Source: Psychrobacter sp. P2G3 (GTDB lineage: Bacteria > Pseudomonadota > Gammaproteobacteria > Pseudomonadales > Moraxellaceae). From it: 64,000 nt of DNA. The stretch covers positions 682,001-746,000 of the forward strand of contig NZ_CP012529.1 in NCBI RefSeq assembly GCF_001593285.1, given 5' to 3'. The notes beneath the pieces are model-generated. The model did not search any database. It worked only from the letters and a program-made list of their open reading frames with translations, and was not told where the DNA came from. A program made the translations under genes and the position numbers. Below, piece by piece: positions 28,129-38,443 of the stretch (position 1 is the first letter of the stretch; each line of letters begins with the position of its first letter).

Positions 28129-28853
28129 GCCGAACGATTGTTTTAGTAAGTGGTGCAAGCCGCGGTATCGGTAAGGCAGTTGCCAAGCGCTTTGCTAAAG
28201 AAGGACATTTTGTCATTGGTACAGCAACTACAGAAAAGGGTGCTGCGCTTATAGATGATTATTTGCATGATTCTGGTGGTATTGGGCGTGTTTTAGATGT
28301 CCGTGATGGCGCACAAATTGATAAGTTGTTTGAAGAGATTGAAAGTGTATATGGCGCAGTGCAAGTATTGGTAAATAACGCAGGTATTACCCAAGATGGT
28401 CTGCTGATGCGCATGAAAGATGAAGATTGGGATAGTGTGGTTGATACCAACCTTACATCTGTTTACCGAATGAGTAAACGGGCAGTGCGTGGAATGATGA
28501 AAGCACGCCGAGGCCGTATTATTAACATTAGCTCAGTAGTTGCAAAAATGGGAAATGCGGGACAGTCCAATTATGCTGCTACAAAAGCGGGCGTGGAAGG
28601 CTTTAGTCGTACTTTGGCACGTGAGATTGGTTCACGCCAAGTAACTATTAACTGTGTGGCACCTGGCCTTATTGAGACAGATATGACAGATGAGCTTGAT
28701 GAGCGCTTACTCAACTCTATGTTAGATGCTGTACCTATTGGACGTTTGGGACAGCCAGAAGATATCGCAGCAGCAGTATTGTTTTTAGCTGGCGATGAAG
28801 CGAGCTATATTACTGGTGCAGTTATACCTGTCAATGGCGGCATGTACATGTAA
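28125..28853 (+). CDS. fabG: 3-oxoacyl-ACP reductase
   Basis: FabG reduces 3-ketoacyl-ACP with NADPH. The 242-residue short-chain dehydrogenase has the cofactor loop GASRGIGKAVA (10-20), NNAG at 84-87 and the catalytic Ser137, Tyr150 and Lys154 (ISSVVAKMGNAGQSNYAATK). The C-terminal GAVIPVNGGMYM is characteristic of FabG. It is translationally coupled to fabD. acpP follows after 280 bp with its own regulatory-looking spacer. Confidence 0.97.
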   Translation: MSRTIVLVSGASRGIGKAVAKRFAKEGHFVIGTATTEKGAALIDDYLHDSGGIGRVLDVRDGAQIDKLFEEIESVYGAVQVLVNNAGITQDGLLMRMKDEDWDSVVDTNLTSVYRMSKRAVRGMMKARRGRIINISSVVAKMGNAGQSNYAATKAGVEGFSRTLAREIGSRQVTINCVAPGLIETDMTDELDERLLNSMLDAVPIGRLGQPEDIAAAVLFLAGDEASYITGAVIPVNGGMYM

Positions 28854-28877
28854 TACCATGTATACGATAGAAAAATA

Positions 28878-28920
28878 GTTTACACTCGTATAATAAAAAT
28901 CTGCGTGAACGAGTGTAAAC
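28878..28920 (+). repeat. 11-bp inverted repeat between fabG and acpP
   Basis: GTTTACACTCG (28878-28888) and CGAGTGTAAAC (28910-28920) are perfect complements separated by 21 bp that include TATAAT. No T-run follows (TGTAATTAAT). A second dyad, AGACCT/AGGTCT (around 28961-28983), also encloses a TATAAT at 28972-28977. These lie upstream of acpP and are probably operator or promoter elements, but no -35 is convincing. Confidence 0.5.
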
Positions 28921-29133
28921 TGTAATTAATGGTGTTATAATAACAGATACTTTTATGTCTAAGACCTGTATTATAATGAGGTCTCATAAGACATTGAATA
29001 AACCGAAACATTGGTAGTAGTGTGTTAGAGTCTTATAACTGACATAATTTACCGTATTCGATATAACATCATCAGCTTAAAAAAAGCTAGATGATAGTTT
29101 TTAAAAATTGATATATAAAAAGGAGCAGTTTAT

Positions 29134-29370
29134 ATGAGTAATGATACTGAGCTAAGAGTAAAATCTGCAGTAGCAGAGCAGTTGGGCATGAACGTCGAAG
29201 ACATCAACAATGATGCTTCTTTCATGGAAGATTTAGGCGCAGACTCACTAGATTTAGTTGAGCTTGTTATGTCATTTGAAAGTGACTTTGGCATTACTAT
29301 TCCTGATGAAGATTCAGCAGAGTTGACTACAGTACAAAAAGCAATCGATTATGTCCAAGCTCAACTATAA
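29134..29370 (+). CDS. acpP: Acyl carrier protein
   Basis: ACP carries growing acyl chains on a 4'-phosphopantetheine arm. The 78-residue acidic protein has the attachment site [14 protein letters not shown] with Ser38. It is the typical four-helix length. AAGGAGCAGTTTAT is a strong ribosome binding site. It is separated from fabG by 280 bp carrying two inverted repeats, so it can probably be expressed separately at a high level. fabF does not follow, unlike in E. coli. Confidence 0.98.
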   Translation: MSNDTELRVKSAVAEQLGMNVEDINNDASFMEDLGADSLDLVELVMSFESDFGITIPDEDSAELTTVQKAIDYVQAQL

Positions 29371-29798
29371 GTCATTATTGCTCTAAAGTTCTCTTATGAT
29401 ATGGCTATGTACCTTTTGGTTTAGCTAAATTATGGGTTAGCTACAGCAAGTTTTTTTAAGCCGTTTATCTTTATTGATAAGCGGTTTTTTTATGCTTTGC
29501 GTATTAAAGTAACTATATTATTAGCGATAATAAATTATTGACGATGATAATTTTATAGCTTTGAAATATTCTTATAGAGTTTAATCTCTATTACCTAAAC
29601 AATATAAAAACTATCGTTAACACAAATTATGCTAGATTAACATTATCCAACATACTTTTACTGTCTAGGACTATCCAGTCTTTATAACTTTGCTATACTC
29701 ATTGCAATGACAGGTAGGAGCAGTCCTACGTCATTGCGTTCCAAAAATTAGAAGAAAGATAGTAATCAATTAATAATAAAACCTTAAGGAGTATTTAG
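29371..29798 (+). other. 428-bp spacer acpP / kbp
   Basis: No ORF. It holds the acpP terminator (29460-29491), preceded by a small TAGCTAA/TTAGCTA hairpin near 29423-29443. A TATACT (29694-29699) about 100 bp before kbp is a possible -10 without a clear -35. The rest is AT-rich and featureless. Confidence 0.55.
29460..29491 (+). terminator. Intrinsic terminator after acpP
   Basis: CCGTTTATC (29461-29469) pairs with GATAAGCGG (29476-29484, one G-U pair) around TTTATT, followed by seven Ts. It lies about 90 bp after the acpP stop. Confidence 0.85.
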
Positions 29799-30308
29799 AT
29801 GGGTATGTTCAGTTTCGCAAAAGACATTGGTGATAAAATTTTTAATCGTGACGATGATAAGCATGATGCAAAATCAGAGACTAAAGCAGATGCCAATACG
29901 CCAGTAAAAACTACTGAGCCTTCTGCTCAATCAGTGGCTAATATCTTATTACGTCGCATTCAACAGCAAAATCTTAGCATTGATAACTTAAAAGTTAAGT
30001 ATAACGGTTCAACAGATACTGCTGAAATTAGTGGTAATGCGAAGACCCAAGCTGATCGTGAGAAAGCTATTATCGCTATCGGTAACGTACAGAACGTTGC
30101 AAAAGTAATTGATAATATTGATATCGAAGAAGATGCACCTGAATCAACTATGTACACCGTGAAGTCTGGTGACAGCTTATCTAAGATTGCAAAAGACGTA
30201 TATGGTTCAACTGGTGATTATATGAAGATATTTGAAGCCAATAAGCCGATGCTATCTGACCCAGATAAGATTTATCCTGGTCAAGTACTACGCATACCTA
30301 AGCCATAA
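29799..30308 (+). CDS. kbp: BON-LysM protein, Kbp/YgaU-type potassium-binding protein
   Basis: E. coli Kbp (YgaU) is a cytoplasmic K+-binding protein made of a BON and a LysM domain. This 169-residue protein has the same plan: MGMFSFAKDIGDKIF start, a charged linker (20-45), a BON-like domain (about 50-108) and a LysM domain (118-168) with YTVKSGDSLSKIAKDVYG and FEANKPMLSDPDKIYPGQVLRIP. There is no signal peptide. AAGGAG lies eight bases before the ATG. It stands alone between two terminators. Annotators may call it simply a LysM peptidoglycan-binding protein. Confidence 0.92.
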   Translation: MGMFSFAKDIGDKIFNRDDDKHDAKSETKADANTPVKTTEPSAQSVANILLRRIQQQNLSIDNLKVKYNGSTDTAEISGNAKTQADREKAIIAIGNVQNVAKVIDNIDIEEDAPESTMYTVKSGDSLSKIAKDVYGSTGDYMKIFEANKPMLSDPDKIYPGQVLRIPKP

Positions 30309-30375
30309 CTAAAATAGGTTAAAATATTTCTCTAAGAAAATTTTAGTAGTTAACAATGGTTTTACTAGTTAAAAT

Positions 30376-30406
30376 AAAACGCCTTTTACATTAAAAGGCG
30401 TTTTTT
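30376..30406. terminator. Bidirectional intrinsic terminator kbp / queG
   Basis: AAAACGCCTTTT (30376-30387) and AAAAGGCGTTTT (30393-30404) pair around ACATT, with As before and Ts after. It serves kbp and the convergent queG. Confidence 0.88.
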
Positions 30407-30458
30407 ATTGTCTGTCTTTTTGGTATGTTTTTTAATTTGCTACTGACACGTAATTATC

Positions 30459-31664
30459 TTATTCATCATTAGGATTTAGCTTTACACGCTGCTCTCTAAT
30501 TGCCCAATTAATATGTTCGTCAAGCATGTCGTTATGTTGGCCTAATTTAGACTGGAGTTGTTCGATAATAACTAAGCTAGTGTTAGCGTTACCTAATCCG
30601 ATTGCAATATTGCGCAAAAAATTAATATAACCTGTGCGCCTAATGGGGCTACCTTGTGTATATTGTAAAAACTCAGCCTCTTGCCACTGCCAAATCTCGA
30701 GGAGACTGATGTCATCAAGCCCATGTCTAGGAGCAAAGTCATCTACTGATGTCAGATTGGCATAACGGTTCCAAGGGCATATAAGCTGACAATCATCACA
30801 GCCAAAGACTCGATTGCCTATGGCACGGCGATATTTGATATCTATCGGCCCGTCATGCTCGATAGTTAAATAAGAGATGCAAGCAGCTGCATTAAGCTCA
30901 TGAGGTGCGATAATTGCCTTTGTAGGGCAGATGTCTATACAAGCACTACAACTGCCACAGTGTGCAGTAACAGGCTTATCATCGGGCAATTCAAGACTGA
31001 TAAATAACTCACCTAGTAAAAAAAATGAGCCGGCTTGTTTATTTAGTAATAAAGTATGTTTCCCAGTCCAGCCAAGACCCGCTGCATCAGCTATTGGTCG
31101 CTCAAATATAGGGGCAGAGTCACTAAATGGTCGAAAGACAAAATCGGTCTCAGCACTAATATTCAAATGCTGCCATTCAGGAAGCATGGTTTCAATCTTT
31201 AATGCCAATTGCTTCAAACGGCTACGCATGGTCTTGTGATAGTCACGGCCTCGCGCATAACGAGCAATAATGCCATTGTTTGGCTGATCATTATCGGCAA
31301 CAGCGCGTGGCGTTGGCGTTTGGGTCAGATAATCCATGCGTACGCTAATGATGGTTTTTGCACCTGCAACGAGTTTATCAGGATTCGCACGTAGTTCATG
31401 GTTATTGTGCATGAACTGCAATTGGCCTTCATAGCCTTTGTCTAACCATAGTTGTAACTGCTCAATCTGCTGAGCAAATAAAGGATGATGAACAGACAAA
31501 AAACCACAGTCAGCGAATCCTAAAGCTTGGGCTTCGATTTTAATCCAATGCTTCACATCTACTGCGGTAGCAAATACAGGAGTATTGATAACATCAATAT
31601 TATCTGTTGTTTGCTTGCTAGAAGAGTTTGCTAGTTGCTGTTTGGTCGGTGATTTTTGATTCAT
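30459..31664 (-). CDS. queG: Epoxyqueuosine reductase
   Basis: QueG uses cobalamin and two 4Fe-4S clusters to reduce epoxyqueuosine to queuosine in tRNA wobble position 34. The 401-residue protein has an N-terminal reductase domain beginning around residue 40 (WIKIEAQALGFADCGF). The paired ferredoxin motifs CGSCSACIDICP (about 236-247) and CDDCQLICPWN (about 290-300) follow, then a C-terminal HEAT-like region. The first 38 residues are Ser/Gln/Lys-rich and not conserved, so the true start could be later. It diverges from nnr, as queG and yjeF often neighbour each other. Confidence 0.95.
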   Translation of the reverse strand: MNQKSPTKQQLANSSSKQTTDNIDVINTPVFATAVDVKHWIKIEAQALGFADCGFLSVHHPLFAQQIEQLQLWLDKGYEGQLQFMHNNHELRANPDKLVAGAKTIISVRMDYLTQTPTPRAVADNDQPNNGIIARYARGRDYHKTMRSRLKQLALKIETMLPEWQHLNISAETDFVFRPFSDSAPIFERPIADAAGLGWTGKHTLLLNKQAGSFFLLGELFISLELPDDKPVTAHCGSCSACIDICPTKAIIAPHELNAAACISYLTIEHDGPIDIKYRRAIGNRVFGCDDCQLICPWNRYANLTSVDDFAPRHGLDDISLLEIWQWQEAEFLQYTQGSPIRRTGYINFLRNIAIGLGNANTSLVIIEQLQSKLGQHNDMLDEHINWAIREQRVKLNPNDE

Positions 31665-31868
31665 ATTAGAGGATGCTAATTTGTTAAGTTATACGGTGAT
31701 AGACATAAATAGTGATGTTATAGCGGCTATGATAGGCTAGATTATTAACGATGCAACTATAAAACTAAAATATATGGTTATTAGCATCAATACATAATTC
31801 CAGATGTGCTTTTGTTATATTTACATCCTAGCCGTTTATAAGCTCATAAAATAAGAATAAGGGAAATT

Positions 31869-33638
31869 ATGCGATTACAAATGCAAATATCAGCGCAATG
31901 TTCTCAATCGTCAATGCCTATTGCTTTGTATAGTAGCGAGCAAGTTTATGCTATGGAGCAAGCATGGTTTGCACAAGGATATAATAGTTTTGGTTTGATG
32001 CAACAAGCCGCTTGGCAGATGACGCAGCATATTATACAGCTTAATGAACGAGCTAAAGCGCAAGCGAAAAACAATGTTAAATATTTCAATCGTACAAGTC
32101 GTCAGCCCAGCGTTTGTGTTTGGGTAGGACAGGGTAATAATGGCGGCGACGGTTGGTTAATTTCTCATTATCTACAGCAATTGGGCTGGCAAGTACAAGT
32201 AATGACTGTTGGTCTACAAGCGCTTGAAAAGTTTGACGATGAAAAGGCCGAAAATCATAAAACATCGATGTCTGATGCAATAAAAGCCCAGCATATGGCT
32301 GTAGATGTATGTCACCAGCGCTTTGAAGACAGTCAGTATTATCAAAATGAAAACACTCAATTGGACATGACATTACAGGCCGATGTTTACATTGATGCAC
32401 TATTCGGTATTGGTTTAGATCGCGCGCCTGAAGGCTTTTATAAGCAGGCAATTAGCACTTTTAATAGTTTGGCTCAACAGCATAATACCTTGGTAATTGC
32501 AGTCGATATCCCAAGTGGTCTAGTCGCCTCTACAGGACAGGTTTTTGAGCATTTAGCGATACAGGCAGATGTCACATTATGCTTGATTGCGCGCAAGTTT
32601 GGACTACATACCAAAGATGGGATGGATTATAGCGGAAAGCTCATTGACATACCGCTGATACCTTATGCATCGGTAGAACCCGTTGCTACATTGCTTACAA
32701 GCGCTCAAGGTCTAGCACCACGTCGACAGAATAGTTACAAGGGCAGCTACGGTCATGTATTGGCCATTGGAGGCAATCGTATTGATGGTTCTCAAGGTAT
32801 GGGCGGCGCAGCAATACTGACCTCTGCTAGTGCAATGGCAACTGGAGCTGGCAAGATAACGGTTGCCTGTCATCAAGCCTTTCATGGAGCGCTATTGACC
32901 TCGTTACCTGATGCTATGACGATTAATTTACATCATCAAGATGGCGTTGAAAAGCTAATTGGGGATGCAAGTGTAGTTGCCATTGGTATGGGAATGGGGC
33001 GTGATAAGAAAGCAGAAAATTTATTTGTTCGTTATATTCAAGCAATAATGGCAAAAGGCATTTCTGTGGTCATTGATGCAGATGGCCTATACCATTTAGC
33101 AGCGCTGCAAGCTGATAAGCATGAAGTCGTTACCCAGCTAAGAGAATATAGTAAGACGCATAAGGTTTGCTTAACCCCGCATAGTGGTGAGGCGGCGAAG
33201 TTGTTAAATAAAGAAATTAACGAGGTGGAGAGTGATCGATTATCAGCTATACAGCACTGCGCAAATATCTATGGCGGTGATTGGGTATTAAAAGGCGCAG
33301 GATCGCTGGTGTTGGAGCATGGGGAAATATACGTTTGCGGTGCTGGTAATGCTGGAATGGCGACAGCTGGCATGGGAGATGTATTATCTGGAGTAACTGC
33401 CGGACTATTGGCTCAGCAAGATTTGAAAAGTGGGCAGAGTAGCTTACGTCAGGCGGTACTTATTCATGCATCAGCAGGAGATCTATTGACAAGAGATGTC
33501 TTAGTTAATCAGCAGCTAGGTAGTTCTAGAACACGTGATTATGCAAATAATAATCAGCTATTGATTGGACAGCGCGGCTTGCAGGCACAGGATATGCCTG
33601 CAGCCATTCGTCATATTATGCAAAATCTAACTGACTAA
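31869..33638 (+). CDS. nnr: Bifunctional NAD(P)H-hydrate epimerase / ADP-dependent dehydratase
   Basis: This enzyme repairs hydrated NAD(P)H. The N-terminal YjeF_N half epimerises NAD(P)HX and the C-terminal half dehydrates it using ADP. The 589 residues show both: an epimerase with VWVGQGNNGGDGWLISHYL and DALFGIGLDRAPEG, and a ribokinase-like dehydratase from about residue 275 with GSYGHVLAIGGN and GNAGMATAGMGDVLSG. A stretch at about 105-165 is longer than usual (about 500 in E. coli) and polar. tsaE, the usual next gene, is absent here. Confidence 0.95.
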   Translation: MRLQMQISAQCSQSSMPIALYSSEQVYAMEQAWFAQGYNSFGLMQQAAWQMTQHIIQLNERAKAQAKNNVKYFNRTSRQPSVCVWVGQGNNGGDGWLISHYLQQLGWQVQVMTVGLQALEKFDDEKAENHKTSMSDAIKAQHMAVDVCHQRFEDSQYYQNENTQLDMTLQADVYIDALFGIGLDRAPEGFYKQAISTFNSLAQQHNTLVIAVDIPSGLVASTGQVFEHLAIQADVTLCLIARKFGLHTKDGMDYSGKLIDIPLIPYASVEPVATLLTSAQGLAPRRQNSYKGSYGHVLAIGGNRIDGSQGMGGAAILTSASAMATGAGKITVACHQAFHGALLTSLPDAMTINLHHQDGVEKLIGDASVVAIGMGMGRDKKAENLFVRYIQAIMAKGISVVIDADGLYHLAALQADKHEVVTQLREYSKTHKVCLTPHSGEAAKLLNKEINEVESDRLSAIQHCANIYGGDWVLKGAGSLVLEHGEIYVCGAGNAGMATAGMGDVLSGVTAGLLAQQDLKSGQSSLRQAVLIHASAGDLLTRDVLVNQQLGSSRTRDYANNNQLLIGQRGLQAQDMPAAIRHIMQNLTD

Positions 33639-33701
33639 ATAAATACTGATATGGTTAAAAGTGCTTCAAATATTAGTGTTTGTTTGGAAACCAGTAGGTT
33701 T

Positions 33702-34205
33702 TTAAGTTTCAGTACCTTTACAATATTGTCCAATCGCTTGCTGTACACGCTCACGCTTAAGTTCAATTTCGCGGCCGTCTAGATATTGGCGTTTACCATT
33801 TGCATCCATCTCATAAATACGGCCGCCAACATTCAAATTGGTTAAATTATTACGTAATGACTGACAACGTTGTGCGTTTGCCTGAGCTTCTTGATCTTTG
33901 ATACGAGCCTCTAATTGCGCTACTCTCTGCTCTTCTGCATTCTGAGCGCCACTGTTCTGATTAACATCTGTTTTGCCTGCCATCTGACCTGCGTTAGCTT
34001 GTCTACCGTCACTACGGAACTCAATCACCTCAATATTCCGAGCATTTTGCGGAGCATGCTGACTATATTTAACTTCGCCATGTGCACCAATGGACTTATA
34101 AACTTGAATGGCATGACTAGCGTTCATTGACAGAGCAAGCAGACAAGTGGTGGCAACCCCGATGAGCAGTTTATTAGCAGTGTTGATCATGAGTGAATAT
34201 GCCAT
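33702..34205 (-). CDS. DUF4124 domain periplasmic protein
   Basis: Function unknown. The start at ATG 34205 has AGGA eight bases upstream and gives 167 residues. A further in-frame ATG at 34262 lacks one. A signal peptide is clear: MAYSLMINTANKLLIG, a hydrophobic core and NASHA before the mature start IQVYKSIG. The DUF4124 motif (QVYKSIGAHGEVKYSQHAP) follows, then a Gln/Ala/Glu-rich coiled-coil-like stretch (about 85-115) and a C-terminal domain. The two Cys (in AQRCQSLR and QYCKGTE) could pair. DUF4124 proteins are common periplasmic proteins without assigned role. It is convergent with nnr. Confidence 0.85.
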   Translation of the reverse strand: MAYSLMINTANKLLIGVATTCLLALSMNASHAIQVYKSIGAHGEVKYSQHAPQNARNIEVIEFRSDGRQANAGQMAGKTDVNQNSGAQNAEEQRVAQLEARIKDQEAQANAQRCQSLRNNLTNLNVGGRIYEMDANGKRQYLDGREIELKRERVQQAIGQYCKGTET

Positions 34206-34954
34206 GCTAGCAATCCTTTTAACAAATAAAAAACAAGTATTCATATTTGAGCGCGATGGCACTGTTGTATAAATTACAATGACAATACAATAGAGATTGA
34301 TTCTAGCAAAAAATAATAGTAAATGTATATTATTTAATAACTAATAGTTAAGGTTGGGTTTCACAAGTTTTTCTTGACAATAGCGGTCAAACCATCGAAT
34401 ATAATAGCAGTTGATTGGTCAGTGAGCGGCTTTTATGATATTGCCGTAGCACTTGGGAATAATTACTACTTGCTGCTTATCAGTAGCATTTGCAGATTTA
34501 TTCTCTTTGTGACAGTAACGCAGTGTAATATGAGTAATGGTTGCCAAAACCTTTATTCTAAGCTGAACTTACTGTCTCCGGACTCATCGGTCTACAATGA
34601 CTAAGATAAACTTATTATTTTTAGATGTTAAAAGTTAAGTACAGTATCTGCAACCTTCAATAATGCATTATGTAAGGTAAAGTGCGACCGTTCTGTCGGT
34701 ATGTTGCTCATACTTTTGCAATTTGTGTTGTCACTAGGTTTGGCATTTATCTGACTATATCTAATTACTTTAATGTTTTTACATTTTTTACTAATAATAA
34801 GCTTCTTTTATAAATGCTTTAATCAGCATCTTGTCACTGTATATCGGTAAACTCCTATCAAAAACTGACCAGATAAATTGCTATGTTTGGGTAACCTGCT
34901 GTCTTGTAATACAGCTGTGCTCTGACATGGTGATCACATATTATTGATAAGGTG
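34206..34954 (+). other. 749-bp region upstream of ilvI
   Basis: This long AT-rich spacer lies between a minus-strand DUF4124 gene and ilvI. It contains TTGACA (34374-34379) with a TATAAT at 34400-34405; the 20-bp spacing is too long for an ideal promoter. It also holds a 17-codon Leu/Ile/Val-rich mini-ORF (34701-34754), a weak AT hairpin with Ts (34772-34789), and a GTGATCAC palindrome close to ilvI. An open frame at 34374-34604 starts on the TTG of the -35 and shows no family resemblance; it is not called. Confidence 0.5.
34701..34754 (+). CDS. Candidate ilv leader peptide (17 residues, branched-chain rich)
   Basis: ATG at 34701 opens a 17-codon frame reading MLLILLQFVLSLGLAFI before TGA. 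Ten of 17 residues are Leu, Ile or Val, the three end products of the pathway encoded just downstream. It lies about 200 bp before ilvI, the position of an attenuation leader. Against it, no strong Shine-Dalgarno sequence precedes the ATG. The only T-tailed hairpin downstream (AATGT/ACATT at 34772-34785, then TTTT) is weak. AT-rich DNA can also produce hydrophobic frames by chance. Confidence 0.35.
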   Translation: MLLILLQFVLSLGLAFI

Positions 34955-36787
34955 ATGACAGTGACGCAAACTACGCAAAGTCCGAACATGACCGGACATA
35001 CCCAAACGGGTAATGCTGCCAAGAATTTCGATGAAAAACAACAGTTAATCGCTGAAGGTAGCGCTCAGCCTGTGATGTTATCCGGTGCTGAAATGCTGGT
35101 GCAATCACTAACCGACGAAGGTGTCGAATATATTTTTGGCTATCCAGGCGGTGCTGTTCTGCACATTTATGATGCTCTGTTCCAGCAAGACAATATCGAA
35201 CATATTCTAGTTCGCCATGAGCAAGCGGCAGGCCATATGGCGGATGCTTATTCGCGAGTAACTGGCAATACTGGAGTAGTACTAGCGACATCAGGACCTG
35301 GTGCTACCAATACGGTTACTGCTATTGCTACAGCTTTTATGGACTCAATACCGATGGTTGTTATTGCAGGGCAAGTACCGAGTAGCTTGATCGGTGAAGA
35401 TGCCTTCCAAGAAACGGATATGGTTGGTGTTTCGCGTCCTATCGTTAAGCATAGCTTTCAAGTACGCCATGCCAGCGAGATTCCAACGATTGTAAAAAAG
35501 GCATTCCATATCGCAAGGTCAGGCCGTCCAGGTCCTGTCGTCATTGACGTACCTAAAGATATGACTGCACCTAACGAAAAGTACGCTTATGAATATCCAA
35601 GTGAAGTATTCATGCGTTCTTACCAGCCGTCCGTTAAAGGGCATAGTGGTCAGATCAAAAAAGCTATTGAAACGCTATTAGCTGCTAAGCGTCCAATCAT
35701 ATATTCGGGTGGTGGTGTGGTTCTGGGTGATGCCCATAAAGAACTAACAAGCTTGGCTCATAAGCTAAACTTGCCAGTGACTAATACTCTTATGGGTCTT
35801 GGTGGTTTTCCAGGCTCTGATCGTCAATTTTTAGGCATGTTAGGGATGCATGGTACGTACGAAGCAAACATGACTATGCACCATTCAGATGTTATCTTGG
35901 CAGTTGGTGCACGTTTCGATGACCGTGTGACCAATAACGTTAAAAAATTCTGTCCAAACGCTACTATTATTCATATTGATATTGATCCAACGTCAATCTC
36001 TAAAACGATTATGGCGCATATTCCGATTGTTGGTGACGTCAAGTCAGTACTTACTGAAATGTTAGCAATGGTTGGCGACGATAAAGAGCTGGATCAACAT
36101 GCTTTATTAGATTGGTGGGCACAAATTAATGAATGGCGTACGCGTCATGGTTTACGTTATGACACCAGTACAGAGCATGGCATCAAGCCACAAAGTGTCG
36201 TACAGGCCTTGTGTAAAATCACTGATGGTAATGCGATCATTACAAGTGATGTTGGGCAACATCAAATGTTTGCTGCACTCTACTATACTTATAAAGAACC
36301 TCGTCAGTGGCTTAACTCAGGTGGACTTGGTACTATGGGTGTTGGCTTGCCTTATGCGATGGCAGCTAAGCTTGTTAACCCTGAGCGCGATGTGGTCTGC
36401 ATCACAGGTGAAGGCTCTATTCAGATGAATATTCAAGAGTTATCAACTTGCTTACAGTATAATCTGCCAGTAAAAATACTGAACTTGAATAATGCACAGT
36501 TGGGTATGGTTAAACAGTGGCAGGATATGCTTTATGAAGGTCGTCATGCGCAGTCTTATATGAACTCGCTACCAGATTTTGTAAAATTGGCTGAAAGCTA
36601 TGGTCACGTGGGTATCAAAATCACTGATCCTGACAAAATGGAAGAGCAGTTGGCTGAAGCGATGGCCATCAAAGATAAGCTAGTATTTATTGACGTTTAC
36701 GTTGATCGTAATGAGCATGTATATCCAATGCAAATCGCTGGTCAGACGATGCGCGACATGTGGTTATCAAAAGGGGAGCGTACCTAA
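34955..36787 (+). CDS. ilvI: Acetolactate synthase, large (catalytic) subunit
   Basis: This ThDP/FAD enzyme condenses two pyruvates, or pyruvate and 2-oxobutyrate, to start valine/leucine and isoleucine synthesis. The product is 610 residues. The first 40 form a non-conserved N-terminal extension (Thr/Gln/Asn-rich). The catalytic core then begins at [41 protein letters not shown] holds the ThDP-activating Glu, and [15 protein letters not shown] is the ThDP/Mg2+ motif. Starts at 34952 (GTG), 34955 (ATG) or 34961 (GTG) are all possible around AAGGTG. It is also called ilvB. Its stop overlaps the ilvH start (TAATG). Confidence 0.95.
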   Translation: MTVTQTTQSPNMTGHTQTGNAAKNFDEKQQLIAEGSAQPVMLSGAEMLVQSLTDEGVEYIFGYPGGAVLHIYDALFQQDNIEHILVRHEQAAGHMADAYSRVTGNTGVVLATSGPGATNTVTAIATAFMDSIPMVVIAGQVPSSLIGEDAFQETDMVGVSRPIVKHSFQVRHASEIPTIVKKAFHIARSGRPGPVVIDVPKDMTAPNEKYAYEYPSEVFMRSYQPSVKGHSGQIKKAIETLLAAKRPIIYSGGGVVLGDAHKELTSLAHKLNLPVTNTLMGLGGFPGSDRQFLGMLGMHGTYEANMTMHHSDVILAVGARFDDRVTNNVKKFCPNATIIHIDIDPTSISKTIMAHIPIVGDVKSVLTEMLAMVGDDKELDQHALLDWWAQINEWRTRHGLRYDTSTEHGIKPQSVVQALCKITDGNAIITSDVGQHQMFAALYYTYKEPRQWLNSGGLGTMGVGLPYAMAAKLVNPERDVVCITGEGSIQMNIQELSTCLQYNLPVKILNLNNAQLGMVKQWQDMLYEGRHAQSYMNSLPDFVKLAESYGHVGIKITDPDKMEEQLAEAMAIKDKLVFIDVYVDRNEHVYPMQIAGQTMRDMWLSKGERT

Positions 36788-37281
36788 TGCAACAACATCT
36801 GATTTCGGTATTGATGGAAAACGAAGCGGGGTCGTTGTCGCGGTTAGTCGGCTTATTCTCCCAGCGTGGTTATAATATTGAGACTCTAAACGTCGCACCG
36901 ACAGAAGACCCCTCTATCTCACGCTTGACGCTGACAACTATCACGTCACCCGAAAAAATTGAACAAATTACCAAGCAGTTGCATAAGCTGATTGAAGTCA
37001 TTAAAGTATTGAACTTATCTGATAATGTGCACGTTGAACGTGAACTGATGCTGATTAAAGTTCGTGCTACTGGCAGTATACGTGAAGAAATCAAACGCAG
37101 TGCTGACATCTTCCGTGCACAGATTGTTGATGTGAATTCGAACTTATATACTATCCAAATCGTTGGTGATACCGCTAAGCTGGACGGTTTCATTGATACT
37201 ATCGGTCGTGAGCGTGTATTAGAAGTAGTACGCTCAGGCGTGATTGGTATTGCTCGCGGTGAAAAAACACTAAGCATATAA
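36787..37281 (+). CDS. ilvH: Acetolactate synthase, small (regulatory) subunit
   Basis: This subunit activates the large subunit and confers valine feedback inhibition. From ATG 36787 (GGGGAG eight bases upstream) it has 164 residues. The N-terminal ACT domain is ISVLMENEAGSLSRLVGLFSQRGYNIETLNVAPTED (written here as the region 5-40), and the C-terminal half ends GVIGIARGEKTL. It is IlvH-like throughout and could equally be named ilvN. It is coupled to ilvI by a one-base overlap. Confidence 0.95.
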   Translation: MQQHLISVLMENEAGSLSRLVGLFSQRGYNIETLNVAPTEDPSISRLTLTTITSPEKIEQITKQLHKLIEVIKVLNLSDNVHVERELMLIKVRATGSIREEIKRSADIFRAQIVDVNSNLYTIQIVGDTAKLDGFIDTIGRERVLEVVRSGVIGIARGEKTLSI

Positions 37282-37405
37282 TATTACCTTGTTTAAAATT
37301 AATCTATTAACACTTACTACTAAGCTTATATCGCTGACTGTTCCAAGAAAGTATTTGTGAAAGGTAACTGCGATATAAGTAACTACTACCCATGGCTTTC
37401 CATGA

Positions 37406-38443
<1,038 letters not shown>

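Noticed and set aside
34374..34604. 76-residue open frame upstream of ilvI
   Set aside because: It begins on the TTG of a TTGACA box, has no ribosome binding site and no recognisable domain.
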